Part shown: positions 1 to 7,954 of the stretch, piece by piece
How the letters are laid out: the number at the start of each line of letters is the position of its first letter
How positions within the stretch are numbered: the stretch's first letter is position 1
NCBI GenBank assembly: GCA_900102065.1
Contig: FMVK01000006.1
Coordinates: 78,879 to 142,878 of the forward strand
Source: Lachnospiraceae bacterium XPB1003
GTDB taxonomy: Bacteria; Bacillota; Clostridia; Lachnospirales; Lachnospiraceae
Length of the DNA: 64,000 nt
Direction: 5' to 3'
The notes under the pieces: generated by a model
Told to the model about the DNA's origin: nothing
Seen by the model: only the letters and a program-made list of their open reading frames with translations
The model's database searches: none
Program-made: the position numbers and the translations under genes

Positions 1-2508
1 CTTGGCATAGGAATGTTCAAAGGCATAATAGCAACCGCTCCTGACATCTCAACAATTGATGTTACGCCCACCGGTTACGCAACCACGCTTTATGACGCGG
101 AGGGTCACCAGATGACCAAGCTGGTGGCGGAGAATTCCAACAGAACCTATGTAGGTATGGACAAGATACCTCAGGATCTGGCAGATGCCTTCGTTGCTAT
201 CGAGGATGAACGTTTCTACGATCACAACGGTATCGATATCAAAGGTATCATGCGTGCGGCAGCTTTAGGTGCCAAGAATCAGTTCAACTTTTCACAGGGT
301 GCAAGTACCATCACGCAGCAGCTCATCAAGAACAGCGTCTTCGACAAGTGGGCTACCGGCGAGACAAAGATGGAACGTGTAAAGCGTAAGATCCAGGAGC
401 AGTATCTTGCTACCGAGCTTGAAAAGACCATGGATAAGAAAGAGATCCTTGAGCTTTATATGAACACCATCAACCTCGGCCACAACACTCTCGGTGTTCA
501 GGCTGCGTCCCTGAGATATTTCGGGAAACAGGTATATGAGCTTAACCTGTCGGAAGCCGCAACACTTGCCGGAATTACCAAGAACCCTTCCGCTTACGAC
601 CCCATCACCCATCCGGACAAGAATGACGAACGTCGTCTCACGGTGCTGATGAAGATGTATGAACTCGGATATATAACCGAGGAAGAATACACTCTCGCCA
701 AAGCGGATGACGTATATGCACGCATCAATGAAGCAAATATCCAGAACGAACAGATAGACAATACCGTTTATACCTATTTTGAAGACGAGGTTATAGAACA
801 GGCTTCGGAAGACCTCAAAGAAATGCTTGTTGCCAGCGGCTATACCGAATCACAGGCCACAAGCCGTGCCTATAACCTGCTCTACAGCGGCGGTCTCAGC
901 ATTTATACGACACAGGATCCTCAGATCCAGCAGATGTGCGATGAGATCTATGCAGATGAAAGCAACTATCCCGACGGTACAAAGTGGTATCTTAATTACA
1001 AGCTGACCATACAGCATCCCGACGGAGAGGTCCAGAATTATTCAACAGAAATGTTCAAGGCTCACTTCAAGGAGACCAATCCTTCGTTTAATCTCCTGTA
1101 TACTTCACAGGATGCAGCTTACGAAGCCATAGCCGAGTACTCCGCTTCGGTAATGGAGGAGGGAGATGAGATAATCGGCGAAAGCATCAGCTTAACGCCG
1201 CAGCCTCAGGTATCTCTTACCATCGAGGATCAGTCAACGGGATATGTAGTCGCGCTTATCGGCGGCCGAGGTGTTAAGGAATCCAGCCGTTCGCTTAACC
1301 GCGCAACCAATACTACCAGACAGCCGGGTTCCACCTTCAAGATCGTATCCACATATGCCCCCGCTCTCGATACGGGAAATGTAACACTTGCAAGCGTATT
1401 CATAGACGGACCTTTCAATTACTCTACCGGAACCCCGGTTAAAAACTGGTACGGCAGCAATTACAAGGGAATCTGTACGGTCCGTTATGCGATCGAGCAG
1501 TCCCTTAATATCATCGCAGTAAAGTGTCTTACTCAGATAACACCTCAGCTTGGTTTCGACTACCTGCAGAATTTCGGTTTCACCACACTCATCGACAGGC
1601 GTGTGGAAAGCGACGGACGTGTTACAACCGATATCAGGCAGCCACTCGCTCTCGGAGGTATCACAGACGGTGTTACCAATATGGAGCTTAACGGCGCATA
1701 TGCCACCATCGCAAACGGCGGTATGTATATGGAGCCGATCCTTTATACCAAGATCTACGATCATGACGGTAACCTGCTGATCGATAAGACTGCAACTCAG
1801 GATCAGCACCGCGTTATCAAAGAGACTACAGCATTCCTTCTTACCGATGCCATGGTAGGTGTTGTTACATCAGGTACCGGCGGATCAGTTAATTTCGGCG
1901 GAATGGCTATCGCAGGTAAGACAGGAACAACAACAGATTATAAGGACGTATGGTTTGCCGGTTATACCCCCTACTATACAGCTACATGCTGGACAGGTTT
2001 TGATAACGGCGAATACTTAACAGGTGCCGAAAAGAATCTTTCCAAGACACTCTGGCGTACGGTAATGTCAAAGCTTCATGAGAATCTCGAATATAAATCA
2101 TTCGAGATCCCGCCCGGAATCACACAGGCAACGATCTGCTCAAGATCGGGACTCCTGCCCATATCCGGACTCTGCGACGGCACTACCCGTACCGAATACT
2201 TCGCAGAGGGAACTATCCCCAATACCACCTGCGATGTTCATTATTCGGGATACGTATGTATGGCTACCGGGCTTCCCGCCAGTGACACATGTCCTTTCAA
2301 AGTGCCCGGTGTGCTGGAACTCAGCCCTCACCAGTCCGCAGCAGTACAGGCCGGATGCGGTCAGGCCAGCATCACGAGTACTACTCTCTGTCATCACAAC
2401 GCCGCATTCTTTACCAATCCGGCCAACAGGGATGTACTTATCAAAGAGCAGGCTGATCTTGCCATGAAGGGTTATCCCTTCTCCATAGACGGTTACTTCT
2501 CCAACTGA
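1..2508 (+). CDS. Penicillin-binding protein 1A, bifunctional transglycosylase/transpeptidase (5' partial)
   Basis: Class A PBP that polymerises lipid II and cross-links peptidoglycan at the outer face of the membrane. The reading frame is open through the left window edge, so the cytoplasmic tail and most of the membrane anchor are missing; the first in-frame ATG at 13 is internal. The GT51 domain shows EDERFYDH (catalytic Glu) and GASTITQQLIKN in the first ~110 visible residues. The transpeptidase domain has the SxxK motif in PGSTFK near residue 440, SLN in EQSLNIIAV, and KTGTTTDYKDVWFAGY near residue 636. No PASTA domain follows; the tail is Cys-rich (about seven Cys in the last 120 residues), which is unusual for an extracellular domain. 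It converges on the minus-strand gene that follows, with a shared terminator. Confidence 0.95.
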   Translation, partial: LGIGMFKGIIATAPDISTIDVTPTGYATTLYDAEGHQMTKLVAENSNRTYVGMDKIPQDLADAFVAIEDERFYDHNGIDIKGIMRAAALGAKNQFNFSQGASTITQQLIKNSVFDKWATGETKMERVKRKIQEQYLATELEKTMDKKEILELYMNTINLGHNTLGVQAASLRYFGKQVYELNLSEAATLAGITKNPSAYDPITHPDKNDERRLTVLMKMYELGYITEEEYTLAKADDVYARINEANIQNEQIDNTVYTYFEDEVIEQASEDLKEMLVASGYTESQATSRAYNLLYSGGLSIYTTQDPQIQQMCDEIYADESNYPDGTKWYLNYKLTIQHPDGEVQNYSTEMFKAHFKETNPSFNLLYTSQDAAYEAIAEYSASVMEEGDEIIGESISLTPQPQVSLTIEDQSTGYVVALIGGRGVKESSRSLNRATNTTRQPGSTFKIVSTYAPALDTGNVTLASVFIDGPFNYSTGTPVKNWYGSNYKGICTVRYAIEQSLNIIAVKCLTQITPQLGFDYLQNFGFTTLIDRRVESDGRVTTDIRQPLALGGITDGVTNMELNGAYATIANGGMYMEPILYTKIYDHDGNLLIDKTATQDQHRVIKETTAFLLTDAMVGVVTSGTGGSVNFGGMAIAGKTGTTTDYKDVWFAGYTPYYTATCWTGFDNGEYLTGAEKNLSKTLWRTVMSKLHENLEYKSFEIPPGITQATICSRSGLLPISGLCDGTTRTEYFAEGTIPNTTCDVHYSGYVCMATGLPASDTCPFKVPGVLELSPHQSAAVQAGCGQASITSTTLCHHNAAFFTNPANRDVLIKEQADLAMKGYPFSIDGYFSN

Positions 2509-2535
2509 CAGTAAGCGTCATCATAAAAAGAAAAA

Positions 2536-2563
2536 AAAGAGCGGATCATTCGATCCGCTCTTT
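2536..2563. terminator. Bidirectional intrinsic terminator
   Basis: A perfect 12-bp stem (AAAGAGCGGATC, loop ATTC) flanked by A-rich and T-rich tracts lies between the stops of two convergent genes, so it can end transcription from both sides. Confidence 0.85.
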
Positions 2564-2569
2564 CTCATA

Positions 2570-3136
2570 CTATTGTTGTCCCGTATCTTCCGATACCGAT
2601 CCAAGACTTGCAAAAACTTCCGTATTCGCACCGGGATTAGCTTCTCTGTATACGCTCACGGCCTTTTCAAGCGACATCTCCTCGAACTCCGTAGAAAAGC
2701 CCTTCTTCTTGGTGATGATACCGTATGAAAGGAAATCCGTACTTATATATCCTTCACGTGAACCATACTTTATCTTAGCCCATCCGTTATCATATATCAG
2801 CTCAACCTCTACGAACTGTCCCGATTCCGCACTGAGGACCACGTCATATTCTTTTCCCGGTCCCGTTCTCAGGTTAACTCCGGTATTGGCCGATATCGAT
2901 GCGCCCAGCAAGATCTGAACTTCCACAGCTTCCGTTTCACCGCCCGGTCCAATTCCCATACTCTCTCCTGCAGTGAGCATTCCGCTGTTGGAAGATATGG
3001 GTTCCGGAAGCGGTTGTCCGGCTCTTCTTACCGGTTCCGCGCCCCGTGCCACGATCATCACCAACATGATCACTATCAGCAGACCACAGATGATTATCAG
3101 TGCTGTAAGTATTTTACTCTGCGTTTCCTTCTTCAT
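2570..3136 (-). CDS. Membrane-anchored SH3b-domain protein
   Basis: Start taken at the ATG giving MKKETQSKILT; longer in-frame starts would overlap the upstream gene. About 188 residues. One transmembrane segment follows the short basic tail (ILTALIIICGLLIVIMLVMI), then a low-complexity linker, then a bacterial SH3 (SH3b) domain with the typical NLRTGPGKEYDVV and DNGWAKIKYGSREGYIS signatures, and a ~45-residue tail. SH3b domains commonly bind cell wall, so a role outside the membrane in envelope binding or sensing is likely. It starts 8 bases after the stop of the multi-PAS gene and is probably co-transcribed with it. Exact function unknown. Confidence 0.75.
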   Translation of the reverse strand: MKKETQSKILTALIIICGLLIVIMLVMIVARGAEPVRRAGQPLPEPISSNSGMLTAGESMGIGPGGETEAVEVQILLGASISANTGVNLRTGPGKEYDVVLSAESGQFVEVELIYDNGWAKIKYGSREGYISTDFLSYGIITKKKGFSTEFEEMSLEKAVSVYREANPGANTEVFASLGSVSEDTGQQ

Positions 3137-3143
3137 AATAAGC

Positions 3144-5054
3144 TTAAAGGATCTCCCTGTCCGCATCCCTTGCCATTATCAGTACTCTGTTTCTTCCCAT
3201 CTCTTCAAAATAATGAAAAGCATACATAAACAGCCTGTACTGACCTGTTCCCCTGCAGTCCCGAAGGAACATGTGAGACACCGTCTTGCCTTCTTTAAAA
3301 GATTCACGTATCGTCTTGTCCGACAGTGCCATCCTGAACATATCCATATCATCTTCATGAATGGTAAGTTCGGAAGGTAATACTCCATCTCCCGAATCTT
3401 CCCACTTATTTTTTCTCGCTATCCTCTGTCCGTCAAATACCAGCGAGAAGAATGTTCTGCTTCCGGGATCATACTCATACATAACATCGTAATCGGAAAG
3501 GAGCGTTGCATTGTAGATCATGGACAGCTCATGCTGCTCTATCATATCATCATAATCTTCAAAAGCTATGACCGCTTCCCTTATGTCCCCGTTATCTGAT
3601 GTGACCGGGAAAAAGTTGAGACGTCTCCACTTATTTTCAACCGTTCGGTAAACATACTCTCTCTTGGTATATTCTTCTATATGTTCACGAAAATCTTCGG
3701 CATTGAGGAATTTAAAGATATCCCTGTACTGTTCCAGCACATATGCCTTGGAGTAATGCTCCATGGCATCCTTGAAATTCTTAAACTGCTTCTCCACATA
3801 CCTGTACTGCTGCGGCAATCTTATCGAATGGAAAGATCCGTCGCTGAGCTTTATAAAGAACACTCCGATATATCGATTTGAGAGAATATCTATGACTATA
3901 TTCTTCTCATTACGCTCAGCCTCAACACGCTTGTGTTCCGTGATATCCATAAAGGTCAGGATGCACTTATCCTCCATTCCCTGCATATATGGAGGCTTAA
4001 ACGCATTTGCTCCCATCCATCCCATATCTGTATTAATGGAACTGTTGTATTCACGTCCTACATTCTCGGCACCGTTTTCAAAAGATTCCCTGAGTCCCTT
4101 AAGGGAGAAGTAACTCATATAGTCCTTCTTCTGGCCGTCATCAGGGATCATCTCGCAGACCAGCGTCTGCAAGAGGTCATACTGTCCATCCGACGGGATG
4201 CCGAATAGCAGCGCATCGGCTTTAACGGTTGTATATGCCCCTGTAGTAAGATCAAGCAGGTATACGGAACGGTACGCATTGCTGAGAGACTGCATGATCA
4301 TCTCGTTTGTACGTTCTCTGTTGTCGGTGGTACCTTCCTTCTGAACCCGTCTCTCACAACAGACTATCCTGCCGTCAAGCTCGTCCAGTCTGAGAAATCT
4401 CATCTCATTCCAGATATATTTATCATCATATTTCTTCCTGTACTGGAAAGAATATCCGCCATCACGAAGTTCATCCATGATATGGTTAGGTTCAAGACAT
4501 CCCGATATAAGCTCTGCATCATCCGGATGTGCATAAAGAGAAACTATCTCTCTTCTCCAGTCGTCAAAGCTGACAGGATGATAATAGACGCCTCTGTAAT
4601 TGCCATCCATGTTTTCAGAGGGCTTAAGCAGCGTAGTCACTTCTCCGCTCTGCATATCGATCAGGAAAATGCTCTGGTAAGAACGTCCGAGGATCCCGAA
4701 TATCTTCTCCCTCTCCTCTTCCTCCCTGTCATCAACATGAGCAGTGATAAGAAACGAATAAGCGATGATCCCCTGAGACCATACCACCTTACTGACGGTA
4801 ACATTGCGTCTGCTTCCGAAAGCCGACTTCTCTACAACATAACGGTATACTCCGCCCTCATCCACTCGTGCAACCGCCATCTTAAAATCTCCCGGATCCC
4901 ATACAGATCCTATATCCATACCTGCATGGGCATTACATCTGATGGTCACCAGGTGATTGCAGTACAATATCTTGCCATCCCGACCGCCGACTACAAACAA
5001 TGCCACATCGTCTGCATTGTCGAGAATGTTCATTATCCCCCACAGTTCTTTCAT
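3144..5054 (-). CDS. Multi-PAS-like sensory protein without recognised output domain
   Basis: Start taken at the ATG encoding MKELWGIMNIL, preceded by GGGGGG five bases upstream; the longer frame reads through the promoter. About 636 residues, no membrane segment or signal peptide. At least four repeats of a PAS-like entry strand occur about every 130 residues: SIFLIDMQSGEVTTL (~127), SVYLLDLTTGAYTTV (~263), GVFFIKLSDGSFHSI (~397) and DVMYEYDPGSRTFFSL (~522). In related Clostridia such arrays usually precede GGDEF, EAL or HD-GYP domains; none is visible here, and the protein ends in the last PAS-like module. It may be a sensor acting through protein contacts, or a remnant of a larger signalling protein. 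Downstream neighbour is the SH3 anchor protein. Confidence 0.6.
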   Translation of the reverse strand: MKELWGIMNILDNADDVALFVVGGRDGKILYCNHLVTIRCNAHAGMDIGSVWDPGDFKMAVARVDEGGVYRYVVEKSAFGSRRNVTVSKVVWSQGIIAYSFLITAHVDDREEEEREKIFGILGRSYQSIFLIDMQSGEVTTLLKPSENMDGNYRGVYYHPVSFDDWRREIVSLYAHPDDAELISGCLEPNHIMDELRDGGYSFQYRKKYDDKYIWNEMRFLRLDELDGRIVCCERRVQKEGTTDNRERTNEMIMQSLSNAYRSVYLLDLTTGAYTTVKADALLFGIPSDGQYDLLQTLVCEMIPDDGQKKDYMSYFSLKGLRESFENGAENVGREYNSSINTDMGWMGANAFKPPYMQGMEDKCILTFMDITEHKRVEAERNEKNIVIDILSNRYIGVFFIKLSDGSFHSIRLPQQYRYVEKQFKNFKDAMEHYSKAYVLEQYRDIFKFLNAEDFREHIEEYTKREYVYRTVENKWRRLNFFPVTSDNGDIREAVIAFEDYDDMIEQHELSMIYNATLLSDYDVMYEYDPGSRTFFSLVFDGQRIARKNKWEDSGDGVLPSELTIHEDDMDMFRMALSDKTIRESFKEGKTVSHMFLRDCRGTGQYRLFMYAFHYFEEMGRNRVLIMARDADREIL

Positions 5055-5089
5055 TAGTACCCCCCGCGAAAGCGTTTTTATCCACTTAA

Positions 5090-5118
5090 AGTATACACGA
5101 AAAAGGCTTTGATTTCCA
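5090..5118 (-). promoter_or_regulatory. Predicted sigma-A promoter of the multi-PAS gene
   Basis: TGGAAA (-35) and TATACT (-10) are separated by 17 bases; the start codon lies about 35 bases downstream. Confidence 0.5.
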
Positions 5119-5154
5119 GCTTCCGAGGGCTTGCAAAGCTCCTCTCGGAGCAGC

Positions 5155-5183
5155 AAAAAAGGCGCCGCAAGGGCGCCCTTTTT
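5155..5183 (-). terminator. Intrinsic terminator of infC-rpmI-rplT
   Basis: On the minus strand a GC-rich stem (GGCGCC arms, loop CTTGC) is followed by a T run directly after the rplT stop. Confidence 0.8.
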
Positions 5184-5203
5184 GAGTTATAGAAGAGTTC
5201 GTA

Positions 5204-5560
5204 TTATGCGATCTTTTCCTTAGCGATTGCTGCAAGAGAAGCGAATCCTTCTGCATCCTTAACAGCCATCTCTGCGAGCATCTTACGATTGATATCGATC
5301 TCAGCGAGCTTAAGTCCGTACATGAACTTGCTGTATGAAAGACCGTTCATTCTCGCTGCTGCATTGATACGAGCGATCCAAAGCTGTCTGAACTGACGCT
5401 TTCTCTGCTTACGTCCAACATAAGACTCAGCTAAAGCTCTCATTACAGACTGCTTAGCTACACGATACTGCTTTGATCTTGCACCATAGTATCCGCGTGC
5501 AAGCTTTAATACTCTGTTATGCTTCTTCTTAGCGTTCTCTCCGCCTTTGATTCTTGCCAT
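5204..5560 (-). CDS. rplT: 50S ribosomal protein L20
   Basis: 118 residues, the normal length. Starts [16 protein letters not shown] and contains the family hallmarks [18 protein letters not shown] and [16 protein letters not shown]20 binds 23S rRNA early in large-subunit assembly and, in Bacillus subtilis, also represses its own operon by binding the leader. A GGAGG site sits seven bases before the ATG. Last gene of the infC-rpmI-rplT operon, followed by a terminator. Confidence 0.98.
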   Translation of the reverse strand: MARIKGGENAKKKHNRVLKLARGYYGARSKQYRVAKQSVMRALAESYVGRKQRKRQFRQLWIARINAAARMNGLSYSKFMYGLKLAEIDINRKMLAEMAVKDAEGFASLAAIAKEKIA

Positions 5561-5616
5561 TTTATTTACCTCCGGATTATAAACCTAATTAAAATACTAA
5601 TGCTGTTCACGAAAGA

Positions 5617-5814
5617 TCAGATGTAAGGAAGGATCTTCTTCATGTTCTTTGCATTCGTGATATCTGTAACTACGTCCTGGCGAAGACCACGCTTTGTCTT
5701 TGTAGACTTCTTTGTCAGAATATGACGCTTGTAAGCCTTGTTACGGATAAGCTTTCCTGTACCCGATACTTTGAATCTCTTTGCTGCTGCTCTGCTGGTT
5801 TTCATTTTAGGCAT
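5617..5814 (-). CDS. rpmI: 50S ribosomal protein L35
   Basis: 65 residues, basic, starting [20 protein letters not shown] and containing [17 protein letters not shown], all typical of L35. It lies between infC and rplT in the conserved order and has a GGAGG ribosome site. Component of the large ribosomal subunit. Confidence 0.98.
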   Translation of the reverse strand: MPKMKTSRAAAKRFKVSGTGKLIRNKAYKRHILTKKSTKTKRGLRQDVVTDITNAKNMKKILPYI

Positions 5815-5872
5815 TTCTTTTTCCTCCTGATATTTCTGTTCTTAACCGAACGCCATGTACTTAATGACTGTT

Positions 5873-6376
5873 TCAGCGCTTGGTAAGAAACATTGTCATT
5901 GTACGTCCTTCCACCTTAGGTGCCTTCTCGACTGTTGCCACATCTTTAAGAAGCTCTGCAACATCATCAAGAATATGTTTGGATGCCGACATATGGGCCA
6001 TCTCACGTCCGCGGAATCTCAATGTGAATTTCACACGATCACCCTTTGCCAGAAACTTGCGCGCTGCAGAAACCTTGGTATTCAGATCGTTCGTATCAAT
6101 ATTGGGTGAAAGTCTGAGTTCCTTGATCTCAGTCGTATGCTGTTTCTTCTTGGCTTCCTTATCCTTACGCATCTGTTCGTAACGATATTTGCCATAATCT
6201 GCAAGTCTGCACACAGGGGGCTTGGCCGTGGGTGCCACCATTATCAGATCAACCTCGGCTTCATCCGCAAGGCGCATCGCTTCCTGAATGGATACCACTC
6301 CGATCTGCTCGCCATGCTCACCGATTACACGCACTTCCTTCTCACGGATCTGTCCGTTGATCAATAAATCGCTAAT
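5873..6376 (-). CDS. infC: Translation initiation factor IF-3, apparent ATT start
   Basis: IF-3 binds the 30S subunit and checks start codon and initiator tRNA. The protein shows ISDLLINGQIREKEVRVIG at the N-terminus, the N-to-C linker rich in Lys, and a C-terminal domain ending in TMFLTKR; about 167 residues. The only canonical-type upstream start is a TTG at 6389-6391 that overlaps the GGAGG ribosome site and cannot be used with it. The ATT at 6374-6376 lies eight bases after GGAGG and matches the known beginning of the protein. ATT starts in infC are known to mediate self-repression, because IF-3 itself rejects such starts. First gene of infC-rpmI-rplT. Confidence 0.93.
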   Translation of the reverse strand: MSDLLINGQIREKEVRVIGEHGEQIGVVSIQEAMRLADEAEVDLIMVAPTAKPPVCRLADYGKYRYEQMRKDKEAKKKQHTTEIKELRLSPNIDTNDLNTKVSAARKFLAKGDRVKFTLRFRGREMAHMSASKHILDDVAELLKDVATVEKAPKVEGRTMTMFLTKR

Positions 6377-6397
6377 TGTCTTGTCCTCCAAACAAAT

Positions 6398-6427
6398 AAA
6401 AAAGTGGATAGATTATGCATCATATCC
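6398..6427 (-). terminator. Leader attenuator hairpin before infC
   Basis: On the minus strand GGATA-T-GAT, loop GCATA, ATC-TATCC forms a hairpin followed by ACTTTTTT, ending about 12 bases before the infC ribosome site. It lies inside the ~160-base leader, so it would end transcription prematurely. L20-controlled leader attenuators are known for this operon in Firmicutes; assignment to that class here is inference from position. Confidence 0.55.
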
Positions 6428-6542
6428 GCTTCTCACTAACATCAACCGACTCCGCATATAATGCGAAGATCGTTCCCGATATTAACGCCTGAAACTCATA
6501 AGGTCGCAGGGTGAGAGTAGATACTCTGCTTGATACCCGACA

Positions 6543-6572
6543 AAGATAACATATCTATGTTATATAAGTCAA
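6543..6572 (-). promoter_or_regulatory. infC operon promoter with internal palindrome
   Basis: TTGACT (-35, 6567-6572) and TATCTT (-10, 6543-6548) are 18 bases apart. The spacer holds a perfect inverted repeat ATAACATA-GA-TATGTTAT (6546-6563), a possible operator or chance AT palindrome. Confidence 0.5.
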
Positions 6573-6587
6573 GAGATATTCCGAAAA

Positions 6588-6941
6588 TTATCCGATTTTA
6601 TTTTCAGTAACCTGTTCTGTTTTTTCTTCAGGTGCCGTCTGCTGTTCCGGTTTGATAAGCCCCGCCTCTCGAGCCGCCGCAATATCAAGCTCGTTAGGAA
6701 CCGCCGTAAGGCCTTTCGCCTTTCTGTCGGCTATGTATTCTCTCAGTTCCTTCTTATGTATGGTCAGCGTAGACAGTTCCCACTCTATACGCTTAACTGT
6801 ATCTTTATCATTAAGAGCAAGAGCCTTCTCGTAAGTCTCTATGGTCTCGAGCTTGATATTCTCTACCATATTGCTCTTAACCGGTCTGAGAGGATTATCA
6901 TCATGCTCTCTTAAGACCTGCTGTTCAAATTCTTCCGCCAT
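6588..6941 (-). CDS. Small hypothetical protein, Glu/Lys-rich, co-transcribed with tRNA-Gly
   Basis: About 117 residues starting MAEEFEQQVLREHDDNP; the ribosome site GGAGG is seven bases upstream of the ATG and starts only a few bases after the 3' end of tRNA-Gly. The longer frame is just translated tRNA and is rejected. Largely helical, charged sequence (IKLETIETYEKALALNDKD; LTIHKKELREYIADRK), with a Gln/Glu/Thr-rich tail. No family recognised. The tRNA promoter upstream probably drives both genes, and transcripts may run on toward infC since no terminator is seen. Confidence 0.65.
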   Translation of the reverse strand: MAEEFEQQVLREHDDNPLRPVKSNMVENIKLETIETYEKALALNDKDTVKRIEWELSTLTIHKKELREYIADRKAKGLTAVPNELDIAAAREAGLIKPEQQTAPEEKTEQVTENKIG

Positions 6942-6958
6942 ATCGCTTCCTCCAAAAA

Positions 6959-7029
6959 AGCAAGCGACGGGAATCGAACCCGCGTCCTCAGCTTGGGAAG
7001 CTGATGTTCTACCATTGAACCACGCCTGC
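6959..7029 (-). tRNA. tRNA-Gly (anticodon CCC)
   Basis: 71 bases. Acceptor arms GCAGGCG and CGCTTGC pair over 7 bp with one G-U; D arm GGTTCAATGGTAGAAC; anticodon loop TTCCCAA reads CCC; T arm GCGGGTTCGATTCCCGT. The CCA end is not encoded. Decodes GGG. The gene is single, not in a cluster, and is followed directly by the ribosome site of a protein gene. Confidence 0.95.
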
Positions 7030-7065
7030 ATCTCACCTTGATCTCATATTATTTAGACCTTGACC

Positions 7066-7094
7066 ATGATACACGTTTTGGAATTCATCGTCAA
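7066..7094 (-). promoter_or_regulatory. Promoter of tRNA-Gly and following gene
   Basis: TTGACG (-35) and TATCAT (-10) with a 17-base spacer; the tRNA 5' end lies about 37 bases downstream of the -10 box. Confidence 0.7.
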
Positions 7095-7118
7095 GAATCC
7101 CATTCCGGATCACCGCAC

Positions 7119-7766
7119 TCAATCAAGCCACTCTACGCTCTTAACAAGGATGATCTCACATGCAGTGCTTCCGATATCATCTCTGCTGGTTGAGCTGTAC
7201 CAGTAAAAATCCTTCTTGGAAGGGTGGTGACCGTCCACATAGACCAGATATCCCTTTATACGGATATGATCACCGATCTTAATCCTTTTGACAGCTTTAC
7301 GTACGGAAGGATCCAGTGTGATCAGGTGATTATTGGAGCACTGTCTGAGGAGATCTTCCACAGAACCTACAAGTGCAAGCTTTTCCCGGCTGTCCACTTT
7401 ATTCTTCAAGCCTCTCTTTGAGGCTTTCCAATGAAATCCAACCTGTACGTTTTGTTCAGCTACTTTTCCCCAGGCAAGAGACACATCTCTCGGTGAGATC
7501 TTATCCTCGGGGCACATTCCGAAATAATCATTTGTGCAAACCACCAGACCTTCTATATCATAGGCATATTTATATGCAAGCGAGATATCATATCCGTTAA
7601 CCTTTGTATACTCCTCTCCGCTCGCTTCCGTTTGTATCGGCTCACGGATACCTGCAACGGAACGCTGCTTACCCTTCATAAGATTTCTTGCGAAAAGCAG
7701 GATCGGGATCATTAAAACGATCAGAAGGATGATCATTCTCCTCTTTCTTTGATTTTCTTCATACAT
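7119..7766 (-). CDS. Membrane-anchored hypothetical protein with OB-like C-terminal domain
   Basis: 215 residues. A short basic tail (MYEENQRKRR) is followed by one transmembrane helix (MIILLIVLMIPILLFA), so the bulk is outside the membrane. The soluble part has the order SPRDVSLAWGKV, SNNHLITLD, IKIGDHIRIKGYLVYV and STSRDDIGSTACEIILV. I recall the same pattern (aligned WG, SNxHLI, GDxxxxxGxLV, SxTRxDxGxxACE blocks) in unnamed proteobacterial membrane proteins; this rests on memory, not on a search. Function unknown; the GD-RIKGYLV segment suggests a beta-barrel. Stands between the folate operon terminator and tRNA-Gly, with its own -10 box. Confidence 0.7.
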   Translation of the reverse strand: MYEENQRKRRMIILLIVLMIPILLFARNLMKGKQRSVAGIREPIQTEASGEEYTKVNGYDISLAYKYAYDIEGLVVCTNDYFGMCPEDKISPRDVSLAWGKVAEQNVQVGFHWKASKRGLKNKVDSREKLALVGSVEDLLRQCSNNHLITLDPSVRKAVKRIKIGDHIRIKGYLVYVDGHHPSKKDFYWYSSTSRDDIGSTACEIILVKSVEWLD

Positions 7767-7820
7767 GATCTGTCATTCCTTTCCGTATTTTTTGATCCGA
7801 ACATCAACATTCCGTGGAGT

Positions 7821-7826
7821 ATTATA
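7821..7826 (-). promoter_or_regulatory. Probable -10 box (TATAAT)
   Basis: A perfect TATAAT about 55 bases before the ATG of the membrane-anchored protein; the -35 region is weak, so only the -10 is marked. Confidence 0.4.
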
Positions 7827-7908
7827 AATGATTTACAGAAATTTTTCATTTATTCGTTCTCGCCTAAAAATGCCGCAGGTTCAGCCGCCATCCTGATCCC
7901 GTGCAAGT

Positions 7909-7937
7909 AAAAAAGGCCGCGGATCAACGCAGCCTTT
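7909..7937 (-). terminator. Terminator of the folate operon
   Basis: On the minus strand AAAGGCTGCG, loop TTGATC, CGCGGCCTT forms a stem (one G-U) followed by six T, 18 bases after the folBK stop. Confidence 0.8.
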
Positions 7938-7954
7938 GATCATAAGTCAGAGTT

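Noticed and set aside
5138..5151. GCTCC-GAGA-GGAGC hairpin upstream of the multi-PAS promoter
   Set aside because: No T run and no gene it could serve on either strand; treated as incidental.
6377..6391. TTG start for infC
   Set aside because: It overlaps the GGAGG site, leaving no ribosome site; ATT is correctly spaced.
6942..7031. N-terminal extension of the small protein gene through tRNA-Gly
   Set aside because: The extension is the translated tRNA sequence (a well-known artefact); the ATG at 6941 has its own GGAGG.
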